A stretch of 64,000 nt of DNA, taken from assembly GCA_958405195.1 (NCBI GenBank), contig CATYDM010000004.1, positions 16,134-80,133 of the forward strand. The letters run 5' to 3'. The stretch is from an uncultured Collinsella sp. (GTDB taxonomy: Bacteria > Actinomycetota > Coriobacteriia > Coriobacteriales > Coriobacteriaceae). The notes under the pieces were generated by a model. That model was not told where the DNA came from. It saw nothing but the letters and a program-made list of their open reading frames with translations, and did no database searches. Position numbers and translations under genes: made by a program. This document shows, piece by piece, positions 17,176-26,548 of the stretch (position 1 is the first letter of the stretch; each line of letters opens with the position of its first letter).

Positions 17176-19122
17176 ATGAACGCTCCCGTTGCCAAGACCT
17201 GTCGGCAGCGACGCCTGTTTGCGCGATTTGCTTCCGTCTGCGCGCTCGTTGCGCTTGCGTTGTTGCTGCTGCCTGCCGCCGCGCACGCCGACGGCTACTC
17301 CATGACCCAAACCTACATCGGCGCCACGGTCGAGGCCGATGGCTCGCTGACCGTTGTCGAGGGACGCCAGTTCGATTTCGATGACGATATCAACGGCGTG
17401 TTTTGGGAGATCAATGCGGGCACCAACCAGCAGGGCGGCGCGGCGGGCGTCGACGTGCTGAGCGTCGAGGAAGAGGACACCGCGTTTAACAAAGTCGATA
17501 GCGCGAACAAGGGCGACTCTGGCGTCTACACGGTCGAGCAGACCGGTGACGGCGTAAAGATCAAGGTTTTCAGCCCCCACGAGAGCGGCGAAAGCGCGGT
17601 CTATTACGTGAGCTACACCATGACCGGTGCGGTCATGAACTGGGCCGATACCGCCGAGCTTTACTGGAAATTCGTCGGCGACGGCTGGTCGGCGGATTCC
17701 GATGACGTCGAGATGGAAGTTCACTTCGCAAATGCCGCTGCCGGGACGGCGGCCGTCAAGGGCGACAACTTCCGCGCATGGGGCCACGGTCCGCTGACGG
17801 GCGACGTGTCGCTCGATGAGGACGAGCCCATGGTCACCTATACCATTCCCTGCGTGCATCAGGGCGAATTCGCCGAGGCACGCATCGCCTTCCCCAGCGA
17901 CTGGGTGCCGCAGCTTGCCGCCTCGGGCGAAGAGCGCATGTCAACGATCCTGAGCGAAGAGAAGGAATGGGCCGACGAGGCCAACGCCCGCCGTGAGCAC
18001 GCGCGTGCGGTTGCCAGCGCGATTGCCGTGGTGTGTGTTGTTGTGGCGGTTGCCTATACCGGTGTGATCGTGATGCTCAAGCTGCGCAGGCCCAAGCCCA
18101 AGCCGCTCTTCCAGGACGAGTACTTCCGCGATGTGCCCTCGGCCGACCATCCCGCGGTGCTTGCAGCTCTTATGAGCTGGAACGACGTGCCCGATCAGGC
18201 ATATATCGCCACACTGATGAAGCTGACCGACGACCGCGTGATCAAGCTGGAAGAAGCGACCGAGACCAAGAAGAAGGGTCTGCTCCGTCGCGAAAAAGAG
18301 GAGCAGACGTATCGCATCACAGTGACCGATGAGGCTTGGAAGGCTGCCAAGAAGGACGGCATCGATCGCGATGTGCTCAAGGTCTTCTTCGCCGGCGTTA
18401 AGCCCGATAAGGACGGAGTCCGTTCGCGCACGTTTAGCGAGCTGGAGGAGTACGCTAACGAGCGCACCACATCTGTTGGCGACAAGCTCGAGGACTATCA
18501 GAGCACGGTTAAGGGCAAGCTGGAGGCGCGCGAGCTTATTGCTTCGGATGGCACTATCGCGATGGTGGCCGGCCTGGTTCTCGGCATCATCATTGTCTTT
18601 GGCATTCTGGGCTCTCTGTTCTATACCGACTTTGCGGATGCCAACGTCGGTGCCGCTATGATCTCGATCCCCGTCACGATCGTGGGCTTTGTCCTGAGCT
18701 GCACCTTCCGCCGTTACACGCCGGAGGGCGCCGAGGTAGCGGCTCGCTGCAAGGCGCTTAAGCATTGGCTCGAGGACTTTACGCGCCTGAAGGAGGCCAT
18801 CCCCAGCGATCTGATTCTGTGGAACAAGCTGCTGGTGATGGGCGTTGCCCTGGGCGTTTCGAAAGAAGTGCTGCGACAGCTGGCCGAGGCCGTGCCTGCG
18901 GACCTGCGCAACAGCGACGATTTCTACGACAACTACCCCTGCTACTGGTGGTATTACCATCACTACGGCAACGAGTCTCCGCTCGATTCGTTCAATGATG
19001 TGTATCACGAGACCATCCGCGAGCTGGCTTCGAGTTCCGATAGCTCGAGCGGCGGCAGCGGCGGCGGCTTTTCCGGTGGCGGCGGTGGCGGCGTCGGCGG
19101 AGGCGGCGGCGGAACGTTCTAG
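17176..19122 (+). CDS. DUF2207 membrane protein with Gly-rich tail
   Basis: The 648-residue protein has a signal peptide (about 1-39, ending AAAHADG), an extracytoplasmic DUF2207-type beta domain (about 40-270), one transmembrane helix near 276-300, a long cytoplasmic region, and a transmembrane pair near 462-510. The C-terminus is a Ser/Gly tail ending in TF. This architecture is common in Gram-positive surface proteins of unknown role. AAAGGA lies 7 nt before the ATG; the start 12 codons upstream would disrupt the signal peptide. It stands alone and is followed by a good terminator. Confidence 0.82.
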   Translation: MNAPVAKTCRQRRLFARFASVCALVALALLLLPAAAHADGYSMTQTYIGATVEADGSLTVVEGRQFDFDDDINGVFWEINAGTNQQGGAAGVDVLSVEEEDTAFNKVDSANKGDSGVYTVEQTGDGVKIKVFSPHESGESAVYYVSYTMTGAVMNWADTAELYWKFVGDGWSADSDDVEMEVHFANAAAGTAAVKGDNFRAWGHGPLTGDVSLDEDEPMVTYTIPCVHQGEFAEARIAFPSDWVPQLAASGEERMSTILSEEKEWADEANARREHARAVASAIAVVCVVVAVAYTGVIVMLKLRRPKPKPLFQDEYFRDVPSADHPAVLAALMSWNDVPDQAYIATLMKLTDDRVIKLEEATETKKKGLLRREKEEQTYRITVTDEAWKAAKKDGIDRDVLKVFFAGVKPDKDGVRSRTFSELEEYANERTTSVGDKLEDYQSTVKGKLEARELIASDGTIAMVAGLVLGIIIVFGILGSLFYTDFADANVGAAMISIPVTIVGFVLSCTFRRYTPEGAEVAARCKALKHWLEDFTRLKEAIPSDLILWNKLLVMGVALGVSKEVLRQLAEAVPADLRNSDDFYDNYPCYWWYYHHYGNESPLDSFNDVYHETIRELASSSDSSSGGSGGGFSGGGGGGVGGGGGGTF

Positions 19123-19134
19123 CGGTCGTAAATT

Positions 19135-19184
19135 ATGGGATGGGCTTTTCTCGACAGCCGTCGGGGGAAGCCCATCCCATTTTT
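19135..19184 (+). terminator. Rho-independent terminator after DUF2207 gene
   Basis: A perfect 13-bp stem (ATGGGATGGGCTT / AAGCCCATCCCAT) with a 20-nt loop is followed by TTTTT. Confidence 0.88.
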
Positions 19185-19199
19185 ATGCGCTACCTACGA

Positions 19200-19246
19200 A
19201 GGCTGTCCCCAACGACTAGTCACCGGGGACGTTCCTAAATGACTAG
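19200..19246. repeat. REP-like sequences (GGGGACGTTCCT family)
   Basis: GGCTGTCCCC and GGGGACGTTCCT occur in opposite orientation, separated by ACGACTAGT-type spacer and followed by AAATGACTAG. They match the cluster at 51869-52112. Confidence 0.65.
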
Positions 19247-19261
19247 GTATGGCTGCTGGGC

Positions 19262-19903
19262 CTAGGCTGTTAGGTCGAGTTCGTAGAGGAAGCTTTCGCG
19301 CGGCATGTCGTGACGGCGCTCTTCGCGGTTGGCGCGGTGCGTGGCCGTGCGCTTAAAGCCGTGCAGCTCGTAGAACTTCCACGAGCAGTTGGAGTCGGTG
19401 TACAGGTGCGCCCTCGTCGCTCCAAGCGAGGACAGGTGCGAGACCGCGGCATCGAGCAGAACCGTGCCAACGCCCAGGCCATGGACATCGCGATCCACGG
19501 CAAGCAGCGTGACCTCGTTGTCGTGCGGCAACGGGCTGCTCTCGAGCAGGCGGTTGTTGGTCCGGATGGTTGCGCGCACAAACGAGAGGTACTCGGCGCA
19601 GGCATCGGGCTCCAGCTCACGCATCTGCGATAGCAGCGCGCGTTCGGTATCCATCCAATGTTCCTTAACGGTGGCGCCGGAGCTCTGTCCTGCGCGTGCA
19701 AGCGCAATGCCGCGTGCCTGGCCGTCGATTACGGCAACCTGCGAAAACGTCGACGACGAAAGGCAATAGGCGAGGTCGCACGCGGCCTCAAGGCGGTTGT
19801 ACTCATCGTTATCCGAATTGTTATGCCAAAGCTGCTGCAGAATCAGCGCGATGGCGTCGAAGTCTTCGGTATCAAACGGTCGGTAGAGAACCCGCGAGAC
19901 CAT
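19262..19903 (-). CDS. GNAT-family N-acetyltransferase
   Basis: The 213-residue protein has the GNAT core in its C-terminal half: the beta-4 strand LLAVDRDVHGLGVGTVLLDA contains the acetyl-CoA-binding R/QxxGxG/A-like loop (V-H-G-L-G-V-G), followed by THLYT-like ATRAHLYTDSNCSWKFYELHGFKR, a typical beta-5/alpha-4 region (quoted in parts). The N-terminal part is less conserved. The substrate is unknown. It is a lone gene on the minus strand, facing the DUF2207 gene and divergent from purH. Confidence 0.82.
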   Translation of the reverse strand: MVSRVLYRPFDTEDFDAIALILQQLWHNNSDNDEYNRLEAACDLAYCLSSSTFSQVAVIDGQARGIALARAGQSSGATVKEHWMDTERALLSQMRELEPDACAEYLSFVRATIRTNNRLLESSPLPHDNEVTLLAVDRDVHGLGVGTVLLDAAVSHLSSLGATRAHLYTDSNCSWKFYELHGFKRTATHRANREERRHDMPRESFLYELDLTA

Positions 19904-20180
19904 GGTGCCTCTTTCTTTTGCGGATGCATATCGAGCACAGTTCTACCACGCCATTGGCATCTAATTATGGTGCCCCTGTGTTCCATGAACTCACCGTGCC
20001 CGGTGCCATGCCCATCCCCTCCGCTCGCAAACTTTTTCTGCACATGCGCCCGTTGCGGGGTGCATCGATGCGCTCGATGCGCTACATTAAATCAGTATTT
20101 TCAATGCCGCTGCGCGAGCGCTGCAGATCGACGTATCACCGACTCACAGAGCACGGCGGCGTACCAGACAGGAGGACTGC

Positions 20181-21788
20181 ATGGGATCTGATGTGAAGAT
20201 CGCACGCGCGTTGATCTCGGTTACCGATAAGACGGGCGTCGTCGATTTCGCACGGACGCTGGTTGACGACTTTGGCGTCGAGATCATCTCTACGGGCGGC
20301 ACGGCTCGTGCCATCGAGGACGCGGGCATTCCCGTAACCCCCATCGAGGAGTTCACGGGCTATCCCGAGATGATGGACGGCCGCGTTAAGACCCTGCACC
20401 CCAAGGTTCATGGCGCGCTGCTGGCCCGCCGCGATTCCGAGCAGCACATGCAGGAGGCGGCTCAGCACGGCATTAAGCTGATCGACCTGGTCGTCGTCAA
20501 CCTGTACGAGTTCGAGAAGACCGTTGCCAACCCCGAGGTCACCTTCGCGGACGCTATCGAGCACATCGACATCGGTGGCCCCTCCATGCTGCGCTCTGCT
20601 GCCAAGAACGCCGCGAGCGTTACCGTCATCTCCGACCCGGCCGACTATGATGCCGTCCTGGCCGAGATGCACGAGACCGGTGGCTGCACCACGCTTTCCA
20701 CCCGTCGTCGCCTGCAGGTGAAGGTCTACCAGACCACCGCCGCCTACGACACGGCTATCTCCCGTTGGCTTGCCGCCCAGGCAAGCGACGTGGCGGACAC
20801 CTCTGCCAAGCTCGAGATTTCGCTGGAGAAGGTCGACGACCTGCGCTATGGCGAGAACCCGCAGCAGAAGGCCACGGTCTATCGCTTTGCCGAGGGCTGC
20901 GAGAACACCGCGAGCTCGCAGTTCCCGCTCGTGGGCTCCGAGCAGATCCAGGGCAAGCCGCTCAGCTACAACAACTATCTGGATGCCGACGCCGCTTGGA
21001 ACCTGGTCCGCGAGTTCGACGAGCCGGCCTGCGTGATCCTCAAGCATCAGAACCCCTGCGGTTCCGCCGTTGCCGAGGACATCACGGCCGCCTACGACCG
21101 CGCTTTCGCCTGCGATCCCAAGAGCGCCTTCGGCGGCATCATCGCCTGCAACCGCGAGGTTCCCTTTGAGCTGGTTGAGCACTTCGCCGACCAGAACAAG
21201 CAGTTCGTCGAGGTCATCATCGCCCCGAGCTACACCGATGAGGCGCTCGAGCGCATGGCCAAGCGCCCCAACCTGCGCGTGCTGGCTACCGGCGGCGTGG
21301 ACCACGGCGCCCAGGTGGAGCTGCGCTCCGTCGACGGCGGCATGCTGGTGCAGGAGGTCGACCACGTGACCGAGGATCCCGCGACCTTTACGTTCCCCAC
21401 CGACCGCAAGCCCACCGACGCCGAGATGGCCGAGCTCGAGTTTGCCTGGAAGGTCTGCAAGGGCGTTAAGTCCAACGCCATCCTGATTTCCAAGGACAAG
21501 GCCGGCATTGGCATGGGCCCGGGTCAGCCTAACCGCGTTGACTCTGCGCTGCTTGCCTGCGAGCGCGCCGAGGACTTCTGCGAGCGCGAGGGCGTGGAGA
21601 AGGGCGGCTTTGCCTGTGCAAGCGACGCGTTCTTCCCGTTCCGCGACAACGTCGACGTGCTTGCTGCACACGGCGTGACCTGCATCATCCAGCCCGGCGG
21701 CTCCAAGCGCGATGACGAGAGCATTCAGGCCTGCAACGAGCACAATATTGCTATGGTGTTTACGGGCGCCCGCCACTTTAGGCACTAA
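20181..21788 (+). CDS. purH: Bifunctional AICAR formyltransferase / IMP cyclohydrolase
   Basis: PurH catalyses the last two steps of IMP synthesis. The IMP cyclohydrolase domain covers about 1-195 (ALISVTDKTG, STGGTARAI, GRVKTLHPKVHG). The transformylase domain covers 200-535 (ENPQQKATVY, KHQNPCGSA, SAFGGIIACN, and the terminal GARHFRH). The length is normal at 535 residues. AGGAGG lies just before the ATG. The 277-bp upstream gap shows no purine riboswitch that I could recognise. An imperfect long hairpin and a terminator follow. Confidence 0.97.
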   Translation: MGSDVKIARALISVTDKTGVVDFARTLVDDFGVEIISTGGTARAIEDAGIPVTPIEEFTGYPEMMDGRVKTLHPKVHGALLARRDSEQHMQEAAQHGIKLIDLVVVNLYEFEKTVANPEVTFADAIEHIDIGGPSMLRSAAKNAASVTVISDPADYDAVLAEMHETGGCTTLSTRRRLQVKVYQTTAAYDTAISRWLAAQASDVADTSAKLEISLEKVDDLRYGENPQQKATVYRFAEGCENTASSQFPLVGSEQIQGKPLSYNNYLDADAAWNLVREFDEPACVILKHQNPCGSAVAEDITAAYDRAFACDPKSAFGGIIACNREVPFELVEHFADQNKQFVEVIIAPSYTDEALERMAKRPNLRVLATGGVDHGAQVELRSVDGGMLVQEVDHVTEDPATFTFPTDRKPTDAEMAELEFAWKVCKGVKSNAILISKDKAGIGMGPGQPNRVDSALLACERAEDFCEREGVEKGGFACASDAFFPFRDNVDVLAAHGVTCIIQPGGSKRDDESIQACNEHNIAMVFTGARHFRH

Positions 21789-21809
21789 GTAGGGAAGCGG
21801 CGCTGCGGC

Positions 21810-21902
21810 TTGCCCAGCCACCGCACCTTGCCGTTCATTCGTCGCTCGCGTACCCAAGTACGCGTCGCTCCTCTTTCACGGCAATCTGCGGCACCTGGGC
21901 AA
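21810..21902. repeat. Long imperfect hairpin after purH
   Basis: TTGCCCAG...CTGGGCAA, CCGCA...TGCGG, TTGCCGT...ACGGCAA and CGCGTAC...GTACGCG nest in order over 93 nt, closing on a CCAA loop. It lies in the purH 3' UTR ahead of the true terminator. It resembles a dispersed palindromic element more than a terminator. Confidence 0.75.
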
Positions 21903-21987
21903 CCCTCGCCGACCTGTTAGGTTGACTGGGGAGGACGGGATGTTATCTCGTCCCTTGAACTGGCCTCGCTTCTAAAATAATCTCCGC

Positions 21988-22023
21988 AAAAGACGGCTGC
22001 TCCGTTTGGAGGGCCGTCTTTTT
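21988..22023 (+). terminator. Rho-independent terminator after purH
   Basis: AAAAGACGGC pairs with GCCGTCTTTT with an inner CTCC/GGAG stem, followed directly by T residues. Confidence 0.88.
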
Positions 22024-22063
22024 GGTATAAGAGGACGGAATGACTAACACGAAAGGTACAACC

Positions 22064-22774
22064 ATGCCCCAGATTGATGATGCCGAGCTGTTTGGCAATG
22101 CCGAGGATCAGCGTGCGTACGAGGAATTTTGCGCCAATCAGGAGGCGGTCGAGAAGTTCACGCTCGACAAGCCCGCGCTTGTCTGTCGTTGGCGCATGTC
22201 CAACAAAAAGGTGCCCATGCTCAACCGCCACATTCGTGCGCTGTCCGAGCGCCTGGTGCAGGGCGAGCCGCTTACCCATAACATGCTCAGCTGGGCCAAA
22301 CAGCACGTTGAGTGGTCGCTTGCCGAGGGCGATTACACCGCACGCGACGGCGTGCTCATGCTGGTGATCGACGTCAACGGCAACGCCGCCATGACGGTGG
22401 GGGAGTACGAGCCGCTCGCCGATACGTCGGCCAAGGCGCTGCGTGCCCGTTCCGCCGAGGCCCGCTCCGAGGCCGACGAGACCGGCGTGGCGCCCGAGTT
22501 GCTCGCCGCCGTCAACAACGGCGAACTCGCCTTTGTGGCGCCGGCGGACGAGTGCCTGTGCGGCACGGCGACGCTCATCGAGCAGCTGGCCCAGACCAAG
22601 GGCATCCCGGTCACGCGCGTAGATATTCCCGCGCAGCTTAAGGGCGCGCTGTTCCTGGTGAGCGACGAGCACGGCGTGGTCCCCGCAACCGAGACGGACG
22701 CCGCCGAGGCCGACGCCGCCACGGTCGCCTTCTTCGCCGATGGCTACGAAAAGCTCCGCGCCCGCCGTTCCTAA
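22064..22774 (+). CDS. Conserved-looking protein of unknown function
   Basis: The 236-residue soluble protein has no signal peptide or membrane helix. It starts MPQIDDAELFGNAEDQ, is rich in Glu and Ala, and has a central segment DGVLMLVIDVNGNAAM followed by a helical half. No family was recognised. ATG 22064 has GAAAGG 7 nt upstream; an in-frame ATG at 22040 with GAGGA only 4 nt away is the alternative and would add 8 residues. It lies between the purH terminator and the convergent PucR gene. Confidence 0.65.
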   Translation: MPQIDDAELFGNAEDQRAYEEFCANQEAVEKFTLDKPALVCRWRMSNKKVPMLNRHIRALSERLVQGEPLTHNMLSWAKQHVEWSLAEGDYTARDGVLMLVIDVNGNAAMTVGEYEPLADTSAKALRARSAEARSEADETGVAPELLAAVNNGELAFVAPADECLCGTATLIEQLAQTKGIPVTRVDIPAQLKGALFLVSDEHGVVPATETDAAEADAATVAFFADGYEKLRARRS

Positions 22775-22792
22775 CCTCAAGGTGGGGTGGGC

Positions 22793-23974
22793 TTACTGAA
22801 GCGAGCGAGCGCGTTCGATGGCGTAGGCGAGCGACAGCTGCTCCATCTCCGGGGCGCATTTGTAGCTCAGTCCGGTGAGAGCCGTCACCTTATCGAGGCG
22901 ATATCGAATCGTGTTCGGGTGCTGGCTAGTCTGCTTGGCGGTTCGCTCGATACGTCGGTCGTTCTCGATGAATGCGGCGAGCGTTGATTCCAGTTCGCTG
23001 CCATGCTCACTGTCGTGCTCGCGTATCGGCGAGAGAATCGCCTCCGAGAACGATCGCATCTCCGGGGTTTCCGCAAAAGGCATCACGGTTCTCAGGATGC
23101 CGAGCTGCGCATAGCGGACGGGGCCCTCGGCTCGTTGACAAGATAGGCGCTGCGCGTAAATCGCCTGCGAGATCGCCTGCGCCACTGCCTCGTCTCCAAA
23201 CAGAATATCGCTGATGCCAAGCCCTTCCGCTCCGCCATCGATGCCGCTAGCCTCGATGAGCTCCGTGAGCGCCTGCACGATTCGCTCCACATCGAGCGTC
23301 TGCTCCGAGTCGCTTGTCGCTACGAATAACAGACCTCCGTCATAGGGTGCCAGCATGTTGTGGCATCCGGCGAGGGTCGATTTTGCACAGAGACGTTCGA
23401 TTTGCAAAAACGTACGCGGGTCGAGGGGCTCTGCAAACGATGTGAACAGGGCGACCGCTTCGTCCAGAAATGACGGGTTGAGGCCTCGGATGCGTCGGCA
23501 GATGGACTCGGGCGATACGTCTGTCCTCAGGGCATCGATCTCGCGCTGTGCGAAGTCGATGGACGCGAGCTGCTCGATATGCCGTTTGACCTCATAGATG
23601 ACGCTGTCAAAGAACAGTGAGTCGTCGGTCGTGAGAAAGACCGGGTAGTGCCGCGCGTTGGCGTAGCGGATGGCTTGGTCGGGAATCGGGATGTGCAGGA
23701 CGTTTTTGATGATGAGACCGCTCGTTCCCTTGGCGACGAGGTATTTCACGGCTTCAGTGATGAGGTACGGGTCGTCCTTCGCATAGAGGAAGGTGCTGAG
23801 GACGATCTCGTCTGAGCTGAAGTTGACGCGCTGGTACTTGTTCTTGAGGCCGGGCATGAGTTCATAATCGAGGATCCCAACGCCGGAGACGGCACGCGAG
23901 ATGCCATCGCTGCCGGCGATTAGACGGACCGACCCCTCATATTCCCGTGAGAAGTCCGAGACGGTGTACAGCAT
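22793..23974 (-). CDS. PucR-family transcriptional regulator
   Basis: The 393-residue protein has an N-terminal PucR-like ligand region (about 1-130, including GILDYELMPG and STFLYAKDDPYLI) and a C-terminal PucR helix-turn-helix (about 325-390: LAAFIENDRRIERTAKQTS, then HPNTIRYRLDKV). Regulators of this family usually respond to purine or amino-acid catabolites and control adjacent genes. It is divergent from the cyclodeaminase-like and aminotransferase genes, its likely targets. ATG 23974 is preferred because AGGG lies 8 nt upstream; ATGs at 23980 and 24013 are poorer. Confidence 0.88.
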   Translation of the reverse strand: MLYTVSDFSREYEGSVRLIAGSDGISRAVSGVGILDYELMPGLKNKYQRVNFSSDEIVLSTFLYAKDDPYLITEAVKYLVAKGTSGLIIKNVLHIPIPDQAIRYANARHYPVFLTTDDSLFFDSVIYEVKRHIEQLASIDFAQREIDALRTDVSPESICRRIRGLNPSFLDEAVALFTSFAEPLDPRTFLQIERLCAKSTLAGCHNMLAPYDGGLLFVATSDSEQTLDVERIVQALTELIEASGIDGGAEGLGISDILFGDEAVAQAISQAIYAQRLSCQRAEGPVRYAQLGILRTVMPFAETPEMRSFSEAILSPIREHDSEHGSELESTLAAFIENDRRIERTAKQTSQHPNTIRYRLDKVTALTGLSYKCAPEMEQLSLAYAIERARSLQ

Positions 23975-24191
23975 CAACATCACCCTGTAAATCACTACAA
24001 TAAATACCGGCATAAAAAGGATAATCGCACATCCGTATGCCGTTGATGCGAGAAATAGTTCAAATATATGCTGATGGAACGAAAAATCAGATTGAGAATC
24101 GTTGTAGATTCCAACAAGAAATGATCCTTGGCGGCATCGTTACTAAACCGTACAGTGAAGCAACGTAAAGCTTTCGCTGAAAGGAGCGATG

Positions 24192-25223
24192 ATGGGGCAG
24201 ATGGTGGTGCTTTCGGCCGAGGAAGTTTCCAAGGTGCTGACGATCGAGGATGCAATCGCTGCCGTGGAGGAGACATATCGCCAGAAGGCAACGGGCAAGG
24301 GTGTTGCGTGGCCGATGGTATATGAGCAGTTCGAACCCGGCGTGGCCGATATGGATATCCGCTCGGGCGAGTTGGCGGGAAGCGGCCTCTTCGGCCTGAA
24401 GCTCACTGCTTGGTTCTCTCAGAATCCCAAAAAGGGGCTCCCCGAGATCTTTGGCACTACGCTGCTGTGCGACAACGCGACGGGCGAGCCGTTGGCGCTG
24501 CTCAATGCCTCCGCCGTCACTGGACTTCGCACCGGTGCTGCCGCTGCGCTCGGCGCCAAGTGGCTGGCTCGGGCGGATGCGTCCAAACTGCTTGTTGCGG
24601 GTGCCGGCCACATGAGCACCTATATGGTGGCGGGCGTGCTCGCCGCCTGTCCCAAAGTGAGCGAGGTCAAGGTGTGGGAGCCGGTTTCCGATGCCGCGCC
24701 CGAGGCTCGCGTCGAGCGCATGCGAGACGAGCTCGCCCATATCTTGGGCGCTTGCGAGCATGCTCGCGAGGCATCCACCTATTCCATCGAGGCGACGGCC
24801 GACGGCCAAGGCGCCGCGGCAGAGGCCGACATCATCGTGACGATCACGCCTGCGACCAAGCCCATCATCCCCGATGCATGGGTGCGCCCCGGTGCGCATA
24901 TCTCCTGCGTCGGTGCCGACATGCCCGGCAAGCAGGAGCTCGCCTCGGCGCTTGTCGCCCGTGCCGCTGTTTACGTCGACGACCGCGAGCAATCGGTCGC
25001 GTCCGGCGAGCTGGAGATTCCGGTTGCCGAGGGTGCCATCACACCCGAGGACATCAAAGCGGAGCTCGGCGAAGTCATCGCCGGCACGGCTACGGGGCGT
25101 TCGGATGACGAGCAGGTGACGGTGTTCGATACGTCGGGCATCGCCGTTCAAGACCTTTCGGCATCGAAAATTGCCTACGACCGCGCCGTCGAGGCGGGGC
25201 TGGGCACCGTGGTGGAACTGTAA
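24192..25223 (+). CDS. Ornithine cyclodeaminase / mu-crystallin family enzyme
   Basis: The 343-residue NAD(P)-dependent enzyme shows the family features: N-terminal EDAIAAVEETY, K in FGLKLTAWF, LNASAVTGLRTGAAAALGAKWLA (quoted in part: TGLRTGAAAALGAKWLA) before the Rossmann motif VAGAGHMSTY, and DIIVTITPATKPII. Members convert ornithine to proline, reduce imines, or make 2,3-diaminopropionate precursors, so the exact reaction is open. It starts a two-gene operon with an aminotransferase 24 bp downstream. The second of two adjacent ATGs gives the better spacing to AAGGAG. Confidence 0.85.
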   Translation: MGQMVVLSAEEVSKVLTIEDAIAAVEETYRQKATGKGVAWPMVYEQFEPGVADMDIRSGELAGSGLFGLKLTAWFSQNPKKGLPEIFGTTLLCDNATGEPLALLNASAVTGLRTGAAAALGAKWLARADASKLLVAGAGHMSTYMVAGVLAACPKVSEVKVWEPVSDAAPEARVERMRDELAHILGACEHAREASTYSIEATADGQGAAAEADIIVTITPATKPIIPDAWVRPGAHISCVGADMPGKQELASALVARAAVYVDDREQSVASGELEIPVAEGAITPEDIKAELGEVIAGTATGRSDDEQVTVFDTSGIAVQDLSASKIAYDRAVEAGLGTVVEL

Positions 25224-25247
25224 GAAAGTCAAGGAAAGGAAACGACA

Positions 25248-26378
25248 ATGCAGATCAAGGATTTCGCCGTCGAGCAGTGGATGAACGAGTGGGAGACCAA
25301 GTGCACCCACAACGTTGCGGAGACGTGCGTCTACTCCCTCACGCTCGACCAGCTGTTCGAGCTTACGAACACCGACAAGAAGGCGTGGCTCGATAGCCTG
25401 TGCTCGCGCCGATTCACCTACGGAGACATCGAGGGGCAGCCCGGCTTCCTCGAGGGGGTCGCGCGTCTCTATAAGACGGTCGAGCCCGAGCATATCGTGC
25501 CCACGCACGGCGCGACCGGCGCCAACTCCCTGGTTATTTCCACGCTCGTCGAACCGGGCGATCATGTAGTCTCCGTCAAGCCCACCTACCAGCAGCTTTA
25601 TTCGATTCCCGAGATGTGCGGTGCGAAGGTCGATATCCTTCAGCTCGATCGCAAGAACGGTTACCACGTCGACGTCGACGCACTCGATGCCTTGGTGACC
25701 GACGATACCAAGCTCATCTGCATCAATAACCCGGACAACCCCACGGGCGCCCTGCTCGACGCCGATACGCTCAAGGCGATTGTCGAGGTCGCACGCAAAC
25801 ACGACGCGTGGCTGCTCTGCGACGAGGTCTACCGTCTGCTTACTCAGACGGATGAGTACGCCGAGTCCGTGGTCGACCTGTACGACAAGGCCGTCGCCAC
25901 CGCATCCATGTCCAAGGTCTGGTCGTTCGCCGGCCTGCGTCTGGGCTGGGCGGTCACCAAGAGCCCGGAGCTCCGTCGCGCGCTGCTCTCGCATCGCGAC
26001 TACAACCTGATTTCCGCCGGCATATTCAGCGAGTCGGTGGCGGAGCTGATTCTGGGCAACGCTTCCGTGATCCTTGAGCGCAGCCGTCGCATCGTCCGTC
26101 AGAACCTTGCTGTTCTGGAGAAGTGGGTCGAGAGCGAGCCGCACCTGTCGTTCGTCAAGCCCGAGGCGGGTAGCACCGCGCTCGTGTATTACGACTACGA
26201 CATTGACTCCAGGACGTTCTGCACCGACATGATTAAGAAGTCCGGCGCACTCGTCACCCCGGGCGATTGCTTCGAGGAGCCCAAGAGCATGCGCATTGGC
26301 TATGCATACTCCGATAATACCGACGACCTGCAGAAGGGCCTGGATGCTATCTCCGCGTACATGCGTACGCTCGAGTAG
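25248..26378 (+). CDS. PLP-dependent class I/II aminotransferase
   Basis: The 376-residue fold-type I enzyme has the cofactor-binding features in order: GATGANSLVIS (phosphate-binding turn), NNPDNPTGALL, LLCDEVYRLL (Asp to the pyridine nitrogen) and the Schiff-base lysine in SMSKVWSFAGLRLGW. The C-terminal arginine lies in SMRIGYAYS. It resembles the branch containing capreomycidine-synthase-like enzymes, but substrate cannot be assigned. Co-transcribed with the cyclodeaminase-like gene, it probably acts on the same amino acid. Confidence 0.87.
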   Translation: MQIKDFAVEQWMNEWETKCTHNVAETCVYSLTLDQLFELTNTDKKAWLDSLCSRRFTYGDIEGQPGFLEGVARLYKTVEPEHIVPTHGATGANSLVISTLVEPGDHVVSVKPTYQQLYSIPEMCGAKVDILQLDRKNGYHVDVDALDALVTDDTKLICINNPDNPTGALLDADTLKAIVEVARKHDAWLLCDEVYRLLTQTDEYAESVVDLYDKAVATASMSKVWSFAGLRLGWAVTKSPELRRALLSHRDYNLISAGIFSESVAELILGNASVILERSRRIVRQNLAVLEKWVESEPHLSFVKPEAGSTALVYYDYDIDSRTFCTDMIKKSGALVTPGDCFEEPKSMRIGYAYSDNTDDLQKGLDAISAYMRTLE

Positions 26379-26398
26379 AGGCTCGAGGTCGAAGCGAT

Positions 26399-26436
26399 GG
26401 GGCCGATCGGTTTAGGACCGGTCGGCCCCTATTTTC
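26399..26436 (+). terminator. Terminator after the aminotransferase gene
   Basis: GGGGCCGATCGGT pairs with ACCGGTCGGCCCC (one mismatch) around a 5-nt loop and is followed by TATTTTCT. Confidence 0.85.
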
Positions 26437-26469
26437 TCTCAAGGCTACCGAACACTATTGTCACATTAG

Positions 26470-26507
26470 ATGCCCACGGGGTCGCATCGCTGCGACGCCG
26501 TGGGCAT
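26470..26507. promoter_or_regulatory. Dyad upstream of the BceRS-type system
   Basis: ATGCCCACGG and CCGTGGGCAT form perfect 10-bp arms with inner TCGCA/TGCGA, all centred 60 bp before the response-regulator ATG. It overlaps the likely promoter (CATAAT at 26505-26510), so it could be an operator or a 5'-UTR hairpin. Confidence 0.55.
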
Positions 26508-26548
26508 AATGGTGTGGAAAGTGCAAGTTACGAGAAACGGGAGGACAC

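Noticed and set aside
19904..20180. Possible purine riboswitch upstream of purH
   Set aside because: I found no purine-aptamer core or convincing terminator/antiterminator pair in the gap.
19658..20191. 177-codon plus-strand frame running into purH
   Set aside because: It overlaps the acetyltransferase gene on the other strand and the purH start, and shows no protein-like composition.
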